Shown piece by piece: positions 1-7,320 of a stretch of 64,000 nucleotides of DNA. The stretch is from an uncultured Eubacteriales bacterium (GTDB lineage Bacteria; Bacillota; Clostridia; Oscillospirales; CAG-272), in assembly GCA_934378145.1 (NCBI GenBank), contig CAKXXW010000003.1:50404-114403 (forward strand), in the 5' to 3' direction. The first letter of the stretch is position 1. The number at the start of each line of letters is the position of its first letter. Made by a program: the position numbers and the translations under genes. Under the pieces are notes generated by a model. It did no database searches. It was not told where the DNA came from and saw only the letters and a program-made list of their open reading frames with translations.

Positions 1-1311
1 GCAGATCGAGAGCGCGATAAGGATCTCGTCGGTATGAAGTCTCGGGTTATGGTTGCCCATATGGTTGGTCTTGAGGTGCTGGATCGGCTCGATGACGGTC
101 GGCGAGATCAGCTTATGCTCGCTGTCGATGCCGGCAAGCTCCTTTAAGGCGTTGAGAAGCGCCGCAGAGGACGCTCCGAGCAGGGCGGATGTCTTTCCGG
201 TGACGATCCTTCCGTCGTTCAGCTCGATGGCGACTGCGGGAAGCGAGGTCTTTTCGGCTTTGGCGAGTGCAGCCTTCACGACCGGGCGGTCGTCGGGCGA
301 CACTCCGGCGGTGTTCATCAGAAGTTCGAGCTTCATTACCTCGGACTGGGACGCCTCGCCCTTTCTCACGGCGCAGAGAGCCGAATAGTAGCGGCGGACG
401 ATCTCCTGCTTTGACGCGCGGCAAACGGCGTCGTCGTCGGTGATGCAGAAGCCCGCCATATTGACTCCCATATCTGTGGGACTCTTGTAGGGACTCTCAC
501 CGAAGATGCGCGAGAACATAGCGCGAAGAACGGGGAATATCTCGATGTCGCGGTTATAGTTCACCGTGGTCGTCCCGTATTCGGCGAGGTGATAGGGGTC
601 TATCATATTGACATCGTTGAGGTCGGCGGTCGCCGCCTCGTATGCAAGGTTCACGGGGTGTTTGAGCGGCAGGTTCCAGACAGGGAAGGTCTCGAATTTC
701 GCATATCCCGCCCTTACTCCGTGCAGATGTTCGTGGTAGAGCTGGGAGAGGCAGGTCTCCATCTTTCCGCTTCCGGGACCCGGGGCGGTAACGACGATGA
801 GAGAGCGGCTCGTTTCGATATAATCATTCTTTCCGAAGCCGTTTTCGCTGATTATGGTGTTCACATTCGACGGATAGTCGGGAATCGGGAAATGGCGGTA
901 GACCTGAACCCCGAGCGATCTGAGCTTCTGCTCGAATTTCTCGGCGGCGGGCTGACCAGAACACATGGTGACGACGACGCTCCCGACATAGAGTCCTATC
1001 CCGCGGAAGGCGTCGATGAGCCGCATGACCTCCTGATCGTAGGTTATTCCGGAATCCCCGCGCCGCTTGTTCTGCTCGATCGCGTTCGCCGAGATAGAGA
1101 TGATTATTTCAGCCTCATCCTTCAGGGCGAGCAGCATCTTTATCTTGCTGTCGGGGCAGAAGCCGGGAAGCACGCGCGAGGCGTGGTAATCGTCGAAGAG
1201 CTTGCCTCCGAACTCAAGGTAGAGCTTGCCTCCGATACCCGCGATCCGGTCACGGATGTTCTGTGTCTGGAGCCTTATGTACTTGTCGTTGTCAAAACCG
1301 AGTTTTTGCAT
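1..1311 (-). CDS. UPF0371/DUF1846 family protein, 3' end outside window
   Basis: Reading the minus strand from the ATG at 1311, the frame stays open for 437 codons and runs off the left edge, so the C-terminus is missing (the family is usually about 500 residues). The translation starts MQKLGFDNDKYIRLQTQ and contains KLYLEFGGKLFDDYHASR, the hallmark start of UPF0371/DUF1846 proteins. Further on come APGPGSGKMETCLSQLYHEH, a P-loop-like glycine-rich stretch, and SPTDMGVNMAG, also typical. Known members are cytoplasmic proteins of uncertain role; structural work has suggested a nucleotide-related or metabolic enzyme. GGCGGTGA precedes the start by a few bases. The gene is divergent from mreB and has its own promoter at 1346-1375. 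The family call is firm; the biochemical function is unknown. Confidence 0.9.
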   Translation of the reverse strand, partial: MQKLGFDNDKYIRLQTQNIRDRIAGIGGKLYLEFGGKLFDDYHASRVLPGFCPDSKIKMLLALKDEAEIIISISANAIEQNKRRGDSGITYDQEVMRLIDAFRGIGLYVGSVVVTMCSGQPAAEKFEQKLRSLGVQVYRHFPIPDYPSNVNTIISENGFGKNDYIETSRSLIVVTAPGPGSGKMETCLSQLYHEHLHGVRAGYAKFETFPVWNLPLKHPVNLAYEAATADLNDVNMIDPYHLAEYGTTTVNYNRDIEIFPVLRAMFSRIFGESPYKSPTDMGVNMAGFCITDDDAVCRASKQEIVRRYYSALCAVRKGEASQSEVMKLELLMNTAGVSPDDRPVVKAALAKAEKTSLPAVAIELNDGRIVTGKTSALLGASSAALLNALKELAGIDSEHKLISPTVIEPIQHLKTNHMGNHNPRLHTDEILIALSIC

Positions 1312-1345
1312 ATTCACCGCCGTAAAATTCAAAAATATCTTTATT

Positions 1346-1375
1346 ATTATAAAACGGATGCCCCCTGTTCGTCAA
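1346..1375 (-). promoter_or_regulatory. sigma-A-type promoter for the UPF0371 gene
   Basis: On the minus strand, TTGACG (1370-1375) and TATAAT (1346-1351) are separated by 18 bases and lie about 35 bases upstream of the UPF0371 start codon. It sits back to back with the mreB promoter. Confidence 0.6.
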
Positions 1376-1423
1376 GAGATTTTCCGACATTTTCCGGGTC
1401 ATACAAAAACTCTTTTTATTGTG

Positions 1424-1452
1424 TTGCATTTTTGCCGGAAATAATGTATAAT
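1424..1452 (+). promoter_or_regulatory. sigma-A-type promoter for mreB-pepD
   Basis: TTGCAT (1424-1429), a 17-base spacer and TATAAT (1447-1452) lie 38 bases before the mreB start. The -10 is a perfect consensus hexamer. Confidence 0.75.
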
Positions 1453-1489
1453 AAACAGTGAATGAGAACTTATGGCTCCGGAGGCAGAA

Positions 1490-2527
1490 ATGTTCGAGAA
1501 ACTGAAATCCTTTTTCGGAAATGATATAGGTATTGACCTTGGTACCGCGTCGGTGCTTGTCTATGTGAAGGGCAAGGGCATCGTACTCAGGGAACCCTCG
1601 GTCGTGGCGATAGATACCTCGACGGATAAGATACTTAAGGTCGGGAGCGAGGCGCAGCAGATGCTCGGAAGGACTCCCGGCAATATCGTTGCGATCCGCC
1701 CTTTGCGTGAGGGCGTCATAAGCCAATACGAGGTCACGCTGAAAATGCTTCAATATTTTATCCGCCGCGCCTGCGGGAATATGTTCTTCAAGCCGAAGGT
1801 CATGATCTGCGTTCCCACGGGGATCACCGAGGTCGAGGAAAGGGCGGTCGTCGCCGCCTCCAATCAGGCGGGCGCGAGGCAGACTCACCTCATAGAGGAG
1901 CCGGTCGCCGCGGCGATAGGGGCCGGACTTGACATTTCGGATCCCACCGGCAGAATGGTCGTCGACATCGGCGGCGGTACGACCGACATCGCGGTAATCT
2001 CGCTCGGCGGGATAGTCGTTTCCGATTCGATAAAGGTCGCCGGAGACAAGATGGATGAGGCTATCATGAGGTATGTGCGCAGGACCTACAATATGCTGAT
2101 AGGCGAACGCACCGCCGAACGGATAAAGATATCGATCGGCGCGATCTACGAGCATAAGCGCCCGAAGACTATCAAGGTAAAGGGCAGGGATCTGCGTGAC
2201 GGACTTCCGAAGGAGGTACTTATCAGTTCAACTGAAATGCTCGAAGCATTATATGAACCGATAGAGAGCATCCTTGATTCCGTGTGTTCGGTCATCGAGC
2301 GTACACCGCCCGAGCTTGTAGGCGATATACTTCAGCACGGCATCACTCTGACAGGCGGAGGAAGCCTCATCTACGGCTTCGATAAGCTCATTACGAAGGT
2401 GACGGGCATAAGCGCAAGAGTCGCTGACGATCCCATCTCCTGCGTCGCCATAGGCACCGGCGAATCGCTCGAAAACCTTGCCGCTATCCCCGAGGGCAGC
2501 GTCAATTTCTCGAAATATAAAAACTGA
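1490..2527 (+). CDS. mreB: MreB/Mbl rod-shape-determining actin homologue
   Basis: This is the bacterial actin that forms membrane-associated filaments and guides lateral cell-wall synthesis. The 345-residue product has the actin-fold ATP-binding motifs: GIDLGTASVLVYVKG near the N-terminus (phosphate 1), VVDIGGGTTDIAVISLGG around residue 160 (phosphate 2) and ITLTGGGSLIYG near residue 290 (adenosine). Length is normal for MreB/Mbl. I chose the ATG at 1490 because GGAGG lies just upstream; an in-frame ATG six codons earlier (1472) lacks a comparable site. mreC and mreD do not follow; a dipeptidase gene does, 31 bases downstream and probably in the same transcript. Whether it acts as MreB, Mbl or MreBH cannot be decided from sequence alone. 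Confidence 0.93.
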   Translation: MFEKLKSFFGNDIGIDLGTASVLVYVKGKGIVLREPSVVAIDTSTDKILKVGSEAQQMLGRTPGNIVAIRPLREGVISQYEVTLKMLQYFIRRACGNMFFKPKVMICVPTGITEVEERAVVAASNQAGARQTHLIEEPVAAAIGAGLDISDPTGRMVVDIGGGTTDIAVISLGGIVVSDSIKVAGDKMDEAIMRYVRRTYNMLIGERTAERIKISIGAIYEHKRPKTIKVKGRDLRDGLPKEVLISSTEMLEALYEPIESILDSVCSVIERTPPELVGDILQHGITLTGGGSLIYGFDKLITKVTGISARVADDPISCVAIGTGESLENLAAIPEGSVNFSKYKN

Positions 2528-2558
2528 TATACTGCTACATATATAAGGAGGTTGTTTT

Positions 2559-3989
2559 ATGGAATACATCATACACGGCAGGAAGCCCGAAAATCTTTTC
2601 CGCTTCTTCGAGGAGATCTCCGCAATCCCGCGCGGGTCGGGAAACGAGAAGGGCATCGCCGACTATCTTGAAAATTTTGCGAAAGTCAGGGGGCTTGAGT
2701 GCTACCGCGATCGGGTGAATAATATATTTATTAAAATGAAGGGAAGCGCGGGGCGCGAAAATGAGCCTGCCGTGCTGCTTCAGGCTCACACCGATATGGT
2801 CTGCGAAAAGAACGAGGGAGTCAAACACGATTTTCTGAAAGACGGACTCGAGCTTTACCTTGACGGAAGGTTTCTCCGCGCGCGCGGGACGACTCTCGGA
2901 GCCGATGACGGTATCGGAGTCGTGACGGCGCTCGCCTTCCTTGACGGTGCGTCGGAATCTCACCCGCCGCTCGAGTGCCTCTTTACGACCTCGGAGGAGA
3001 CGGGAATGGACGGCGTGAACGGCTTCGATTTCTCGCATGTTTCGGCGCGGAAGATGCTCAACCTCGACTCGGAGGACATCGGCACGGCAATCGTCGGCTG
3101 CGCCGGCGGAGTCAGAGTGCGCCTCACCCTTAAGGGAACGCCCGAGGCGGCGGTGGGGAAGACCCTGCGCCTCTGCGTAAAGGGGCTTGCCGGCGGACAT
3201 TCGGGCAGCAACATTGCCGACGGGCGCACGAACGCTAATAAGCTGATGGGAAGGATCCTGCTCGCACTCGGCGATGATCTGAGGCTCGTAAGCCTCACCG
3301 GAGGAGGCAAATCGAACGCTATTCCGCGTGAGTGCGAGGCGCTTATCGTCACACCCGACGCAGAGAAGACCGCAAAACTCGCAAAGAGCGTCGCGACGGG
3401 CATTGCCGGAGAGCTCGGCGAGTGGGATAACGGCTTTGAATTCATCTGCGAGGAGGTTTCGGATCAATCGAAAGCATTTAGCGCTCAATTGACCGCAAAA
3501 GCTCTTGCAATGATCGGAATCCCCGCAAACGGCGTTCTTGAGATGAGCAAAAGGATCGACGGTTTCGTCGAATACTCGAGGAACCTCGGGGTCATCAGAA
3601 CGAAGGAAGACGGCATCTCCTTCACCTTCTTTGCCCGCTCGGCGATCGAGGGTCAGCTCGACGCGACCTGCTGTGAGCTTGCGTCGCTTGCGAAGCTCTG
3701 CGGCGCGGAGATGAAGATCAACGAGCGCTACCGCGGATGGGACTATTCGCCCGAGTCCGAGGTGCGCGATGCCTACGCGGCGGCATATAAGAGGGTCACG
3801 GGCAAGGATATAAACATCGCCGCGATCCACGCGGGACTTGAGTGTGGAGTGATAAAGGAGCGGATCCCCGATATGGACATCATAGCGATCGGCCCCGACG
3901 CGATAGACATTCATTCGCCCGACGAAAAGCTCGACCTTGACACGGCGGAGACATTTTTCGCGGTTATCGCCGAAATGCTGGCGAAATAA
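2559..3989 (+). CDS. pepD: Aminoacyl-histidine dipeptidase, M20 family (PepD)
   Basis: A 476-residue cytosolic zinc dipeptidase of the M20C family that cleaves dipeptides such as Xaa-His. Visible motifs are LLQAHTDMVCEKN (zinc-binding His and Asp near residue 78), GADDGIGVV (bridging Asp near residue 115), TSEETGMDG (catalytic Glu-Glu near residue 148) and GLAGGHSG in the lid region. Near the C-terminus, AAIHAGLECGV carries the last zinc-ligand His and the conserved Glu-Cys-Gly. Length and domain order match PepD: catalytic, inserted lid, catalytic. A strong AAGGAGG site precedes the start. It probably shares the mreB transcript, and a terminator at 4009-4036 ends the unit. Confidence 0.93.
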   Translation: MEYIIHGRKPENLFRFFEEISAIPRGSGNEKGIADYLENFAKVRGLECYRDRVNNIFIKMKGSAGRENEPAVLLQAHTDMVCEKNEGVKHDFLKDGLELYLDGRFLRARGTTLGADDGIGVVTALAFLDGASESHPPLECLFTTSEETGMDGVNGFDFSHVSARKMLNLDSEDIGTAIVGCAGGVRVRLTLKGTPEAAVGKTLRLCVKGLAGGHSGSNIADGRTNANKLMGRILLALGDDLRLVSLTGGGKSNAIPRECEALIVTPDAEKTAKLAKSVATGIAGELGEWDNGFEFICEEVSDQSKAFSAQLTAKALAMIGIPANGVLEMSKRIDGFVEYSRNLGVIRTKEDGISFTFFARSAIEGQLDATCCELASLAKLCGAEMKINERYRGWDYSPESEVRDAYAAAYKRVTGKDINIAAIHAGLECGVIKERIPDMDIIAIGPDAIDIHSPDEKLDLDTAETFFAVIAEMLAK

Positions 3990-4008
3990 GCGTATATATA
4001 TTTTAATG

Positions 4009-4036
4009 AAGGAGAGGCGCGTCCGCCTCTCCTTTT
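4009..4036 (+). terminator. Rho-independent terminator after pepD
   Basis: An inverted repeat, AAGGAGAGGCG at 4009-4019 and its partner at 4024-4034, is followed by a T-run. It lies 20 bases after the pepD stop. Confidence 0.85.
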
Positions 4037-4123
4037 TGCCGCCGGACAGGCATAATAGATACCAAAAATGCCCTTCACGATTTGTGGAAAGTATTCAAAA
4101 ATTCACGAAAATTCGCAGATGTG

Positions 4124-4152
4124 TTGACATTTTTTACGACGGATGATATAAT
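4124..4152 (+). promoter_or_regulatory. Perfect consensus sigma-A promoter for the surface-protein genes
   Basis: TTGACA (4124-4129), 17 bases, TATAAT (4147-4152). Both hexamers are exact consensus, which predicts very strong constitutive transcription of the surface protein starting at 4207. Confidence 0.85.
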
Positions 4153-4160
4153 GATGTCAA

Positions 4161-4183
4161 CTATAAAGCCGAAAGGCGTATAG
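4161..4183 (+). promoter_or_regulatory. Small hairpin at the 5' end of the surface-protein mRNA
   Basis: CTATA and TATAG flank an inner GCC-GAAA-GGC stem, so positions 4161-4183 can fold into a hairpin capped by a GAAA tetraloop. It begins within a few bases of the predicted transcript start. A role in protecting the 5' end of the mRNA is inference; it is too small to match a known riboswitch. Confidence 0.45.
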
Positions 4184-4206
4184 AAAAAACAACAAGGAGA
4201 CAAATA

Positions 4207-7200
4207 ATGAAACGCTCACTTTCACTTGTTCTTGTGTTAGCTTTGGTCATCGGTATGTTCTCTGTATTCGCGATTTCCGCGGGTGCCGAAGATACGACCG
4301 CAGCGCCCGAAGCTCCCACAGAGCCCACGACTCCTACGGAACCTACATTCCCCGAGGGTGCCGTGGCTATTGCCACCGCAGAAGAATTTGCGGCGATGGA
4401 AGCCGGTAAGTACTACTATCTTACCGCCGACATCACTGTCGCAGCTACTTACGAGACCGATTTTACCGGAACATTCGACGGTAACGGTCATACCGTCACG
4501 ACCTCTGTGGCTCTTTTCAAGACACTGAAGGGTGCAACTGTAAAGAACCTTACTCTCAATGGTGAAGTCACTGCGGCGGCTGACGACAATCGTGCGGCAG
4601 TTCTGGCAAAAAATGCAAGTAAGGTCACGATTGAGAATGTTGTCAACAATGCCAACCTCAATGCAAGCTGCAAGGGCGGCTATGTCGGCGGCTTCATTGC
4701 ACAGGGCTCGACCGGCGGCGGAACGGCGAAGACTCATGAAAAGAGCTATTTCACCAACTGCGTCAATAACGGTAATATTACTTATGTTTACGAAGACGCC
4801 GCGAATCAGGATACTCCCCGTGTTGCCGGTATAATCGGTAATGTCGCGAAGTATCAACACGGCGTATATACCAACTGCGTAAACAACGGTAAAGTCAGTG
4901 TCACCGGAGCCGGACTCAAAGGCGCTCCCTACGTAGCAGGTATTGCCGGAAGCTCATTCGGCGGAGATTTCGTAAACTGCGTCAACAACGGCGACCTTTA
5001 CTGCACCGCGGGTGCCCATATGGGCGGTATCCTCGGCAGAGGAACTCCCTCCTCGCAGGACACCAATCAGTCGTCGACTGCTACCGGATGCGTCAACAAC
5101 GGTAACCTTACGATAGCAACCGATCCCGCCATAACAAGCGGCTCGCTCGGCGGCATCTTCGGTCATTGCGGTGTTACGATGAAGAAGACCGCAAACGCCA
5201 TTTACACTGTCGAGAAATGCGTCAACACAGGTACTCTTACCTGCAGCGGTTCGCAGGCCGGCGGTATGATCGGTTATGTCTGGGGATCCAACAACGAAAA
5301 GACATGGTCGTATCCCGTGATAAAGGATTGCATCAATGTCGGTAAGCTCGTCGGTACGAAGAATGCCACCCCCGAGACCGAACCCGACACCACATTCTTC
5401 CGCGCTACCTACCTTTCGCACTTCGTTGGTTATGTCAACGCCAGCAATACCATTATCGATAATTGCTTCGGTCTTGGCACGCTTGAGAACACCAATGACG
5501 ATTATAATGTTATCTTCGGACTTTCCTCCGATGTTGCTCTTAACTTTAAGATAGGTAATATTTACCTTGCTCCCAACGACGGAACAAAGAACTATTCCTA
5601 CGGTCATGATGCTTGGGTTGATACCAAAGACGAAGCAGGCAATCCTGTTAAGGATGATGCGGGCAAGACAGTTCAGCATCTCGAAGACAGAAGCGCAAAC
5701 CGTATCACCATTGCGGCGTATCAGGCAAATACTGACATGGCAGGCAATGTTGTCAACGACAAGGATGTCTTCGCGACAGACGGAACCACTGCTTCTCTCA
5801 TCGAGGCTACCGTTACTGCTATCAACGCAAATGACAACGGATTCTTCTTCGTTGACGGCGGCAAGGTCAACAGCCTTGAGGCTGCTGTTGCGGCGGTCAA
5901 GGACGGCGGAACGATCGTTCTTCTCAACGATGTCACCCTTGCGGCTGCTGCTACGGTCGAGAAGAGCAATATGACCTTCACGATCGACGGCGCGGGTCAC
6001 ACCCTTACCGGATCGGTCACTCTCAAGACCCCCGGATGCACTGTCAATGTCAACAATCTTAAGGTAGTCGGCAATGTTGTCACCGATGTCAACACTGCCG
6101 AAACTATGGCTACACTCAATGCAAACGGTCTCGAGATCGACGCTACCGCAAAAGGTACTGCTCTCACCAACAACGGTTTCTGGAATATAAACCTTGAAGG
6201 TTGCAGATTTGTTTCCAAGAGCGCTGCATTCGACAACAAGCTTTCGGGCGGTTGCGATAATGCAAAAATCGTTATCAACAAATCTTATTTTGAAGGTAAA
6301 GAATCTTACGCTATATACCTCAGACAGGGTTGCGAAGCCGTAATCACAGATTCTACCCTTATCTCGTCCAAGAATTCGGGTATTCAGATGATTACCGCTA
6401 CCGAGGGCAAGGGCACGACCCTCAGACTCAATAACTGCAATATCACATCGACAACCGCTTATTGCGTGGCTGTCAACCCCTTCAACAAGGTCTATATCAA
6501 CGGCGGTGTTTATGCTACCACTAATAAGGATGCCTGTATAAATGTCAACGGAGAAAACGCTTACTGCGAAATCAGAAGCGGTTCGTTCACATCCAACCAG
6601 AACTGCGCGGCGAGAGCCTACGGTGCAGGTGCAACTCTTGATATCTATGACGGTGAGTTCTACTACACCGGAACCGCCGGCGGAAGCGCTATCCGCGGCG
6701 GAACCAAGGATAAGGGCGGCACGATCAATATCCACGGCGGCGTGTTCAGCTCGGCGGGAACCGAGTATGCCGTTATCAACGGTGTACATGCCGACAGCGT
6801 TATAACCATCAACGCAGGTAAGTTCATCAACGCCGGTACGGCTGTCATTCCGGTTTACACGAAGACCGGCTCTGCCGGAACCGATTCGATCGACTTCCCG
6901 GAAGGCCAGAAGGAATTCGTGCTTGGGAATCCCACTCCTTCCGACACCACCACTGAGAACAAACCCGGCGACACCACCACCGAAAACAAGCCCGGTGACA
7001 CCACCACCGAGAATAAGCCCGGTGACACTACCACCGAGAACAAGCCCGGCGACAACACCACTACCGAAAGCAAGCCCACCGATTCCAACAAGCCCGGTGA
7101 CACCACCACCGGTGCTACCGAAGAGGGCGGATGCAACGGTTGCGGCGGTTTCGCAGCAGCGGCTCAGGTAGTTGCTCTTCTCGTTGGCGTCGTGGGCGTT

Positions 7201-7224
7201 GCCCTCGTCGTAAAGCGCAAATAA
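4207..7224 (+). CDS. Large exported surface protein: GLUG-like repeats, beta-helix, conserved C-terminal anchor
   Basis: The 1005-residue product begins with a Sec signal peptide (about residues 1-28, cleavage after ISAGA). A Thr/Pro-rich linker follows, then about 400 residues of repeats built around CVNNG...GGI.G, like GLUG motifs. Residues roughly 545-890 look like a right-handed parallel beta-helix, with Gly/Asn-rich turns and an opening typical of such folds (AAVAAVKDGGTIVLLNDV). A second low-complexity linker is made of TTTENKPGD repeats. The C-terminus has GGCNGCGG, a hydrophobic helix and KRK. The order suggests a stalked protein displayed on the cell surface and held by its C-terminal helix. 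It may bind a polymer or act as an adhesin; no catalytic motif was recognised. AAGGAG precedes the start, and a perfect consensus promoter lies upstream. The next gene is a shorter paralogue. Confidence 0.8.
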   Translation: MKRSLSLVLVLALVIGMFSVFAISAGAEDTTAAPEAPTEPTTPTEPTFPEGAVAIATAEEFAAMEAGKYYYLTADITVAATYETDFTGTFDGNGHTVTTSVALFKTLKGATVKNLTLNGEVTAAADDNRAAVLAKNASKVTIENVVNNANLNASCKGGYVGGFIAQGSTGGGTAKTHEKSYFTNCVNNGNITYVYEDAANQDTPRVAGIIGNVAKYQHGVYTNCVNNGKVSVTGAGLKGAPYVAGIAGSSFGGDFVNCVNNGDLYCTAGAHMGGILGRGTPSSQDTNQSSTATGCVNNGNLTIATDPAITSGSLGGIFGHCGVTMKKTANAIYTVEKCVNTGTLTCSGSQAGGMIGYVWGSNNEKTWSYPVIKDCINVGKLVGTKNATPETEPDTTFFRATYLSHFVGYVNASNTIIDNCFGLGTLENTNDDYNVIFGLSSDVALNFKIGNIYLAPNDGTKNYSYGHDAWVDTKDEAGNPVKDDAGKTVQHLEDRSANRITIAAYQANTDMAGNVVNDKDVFATDGTTASLIEATVTAINANDNGFFFVDGGKVNSLEAAVAAVKDGGTIVLLNDVTLAAAATVEKSNMTFTIDGAGHTLTGSVTLKTPGCTVNVNNLKVVGNVVTDVNTAETMATLNANGLEIDATAKGTALTNNGFWNINLEGCRFVSKSAAFDNKLSGGCDNAKIVINKSYFEGKESYAIYLRQGCEAVITDSTLISSKNSGIQMITATEGKGTTLRLNNCNITSTTAYCVAVNPFNKVYINGGVYATTNKDACINVNGENAYCEIRSGSFTSNQNCAARAYGAGATLDIYDGEFYYTGTAGGSAIRGGTKDKGGTINIHGGVFSSAGTEYAVINGVHADSVITINAGKFINAGTAVIPVYTKTGSAGTDSIDFPEGQKEFVLGNPTPSDTTTENKPGDTTTENKPGDTTTENKPGDTTTENKPGDNTTTESKPTDSNKPGDTTTGATEEGGCNGCGGFAAAAQVVALLVGVVGVALVVKRK
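6943..7050 (+). repeat. Four 27-bp tandem repeats encoding the TTTENKPGD linker
   Basis: Units at 6943-6969, 6970-6996, 6997-7023 and 7024-7050 differ at only a few bases, and a degenerate fifth unit follows. Each encodes nine residues and keeps the frame, so slipped-strand changes in copy number would alter only linker length. Confidence 0.85.
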
Positions 7225-7257
7225 TCCCAACGGTTAAAAAGTAAAAAACTTTTTTAA

Positions 7258-7299
7258 GCGCATCCTCCCCTTCGGAGGGGAGGATGCGCGGTATTTTTT
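7258..7299 (+). terminator. Intergenic terminator between the two surface-protein genes
   Basis: A perfect 13-bp GC-rich stem (7258-7270 with 7277-7289), capped by a TTCG-type loop, is followed by GGTATTTTTT. It separates the two paralogous genes, and no clear promoter fits between it and the next start at 7321. Confidence 0.8.
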
Positions 7300-7320
7300 G
7301 ACAGAACAGGAATTATTATA

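Noticed and set aside
589..1461. A 290-codon plus-strand open frame
   Set aside because: It lies antisense to the UPF0371 gene, whose translation is plainly conserved. It arises from codon bias.
2535..3914. A 459-codon minus-strand open frame across pepD
   Set aside because: Antisense to a clear M20 peptidase; low-complexity product.
4161..4183. Hairpin considered as a riboswitch
   Set aside because: Only about 23 bases, with no conserved aptamer core.
6943..7050. Repeats considered as a CRISPR array
   Set aside because: Units are adjacent without spacers and are translated in frame.
4954..7230. A 758-codon minus-strand open frame
   Set aside because: It mirrors the repeat-rich surface gene and has no recognisable domain or ribosome site.
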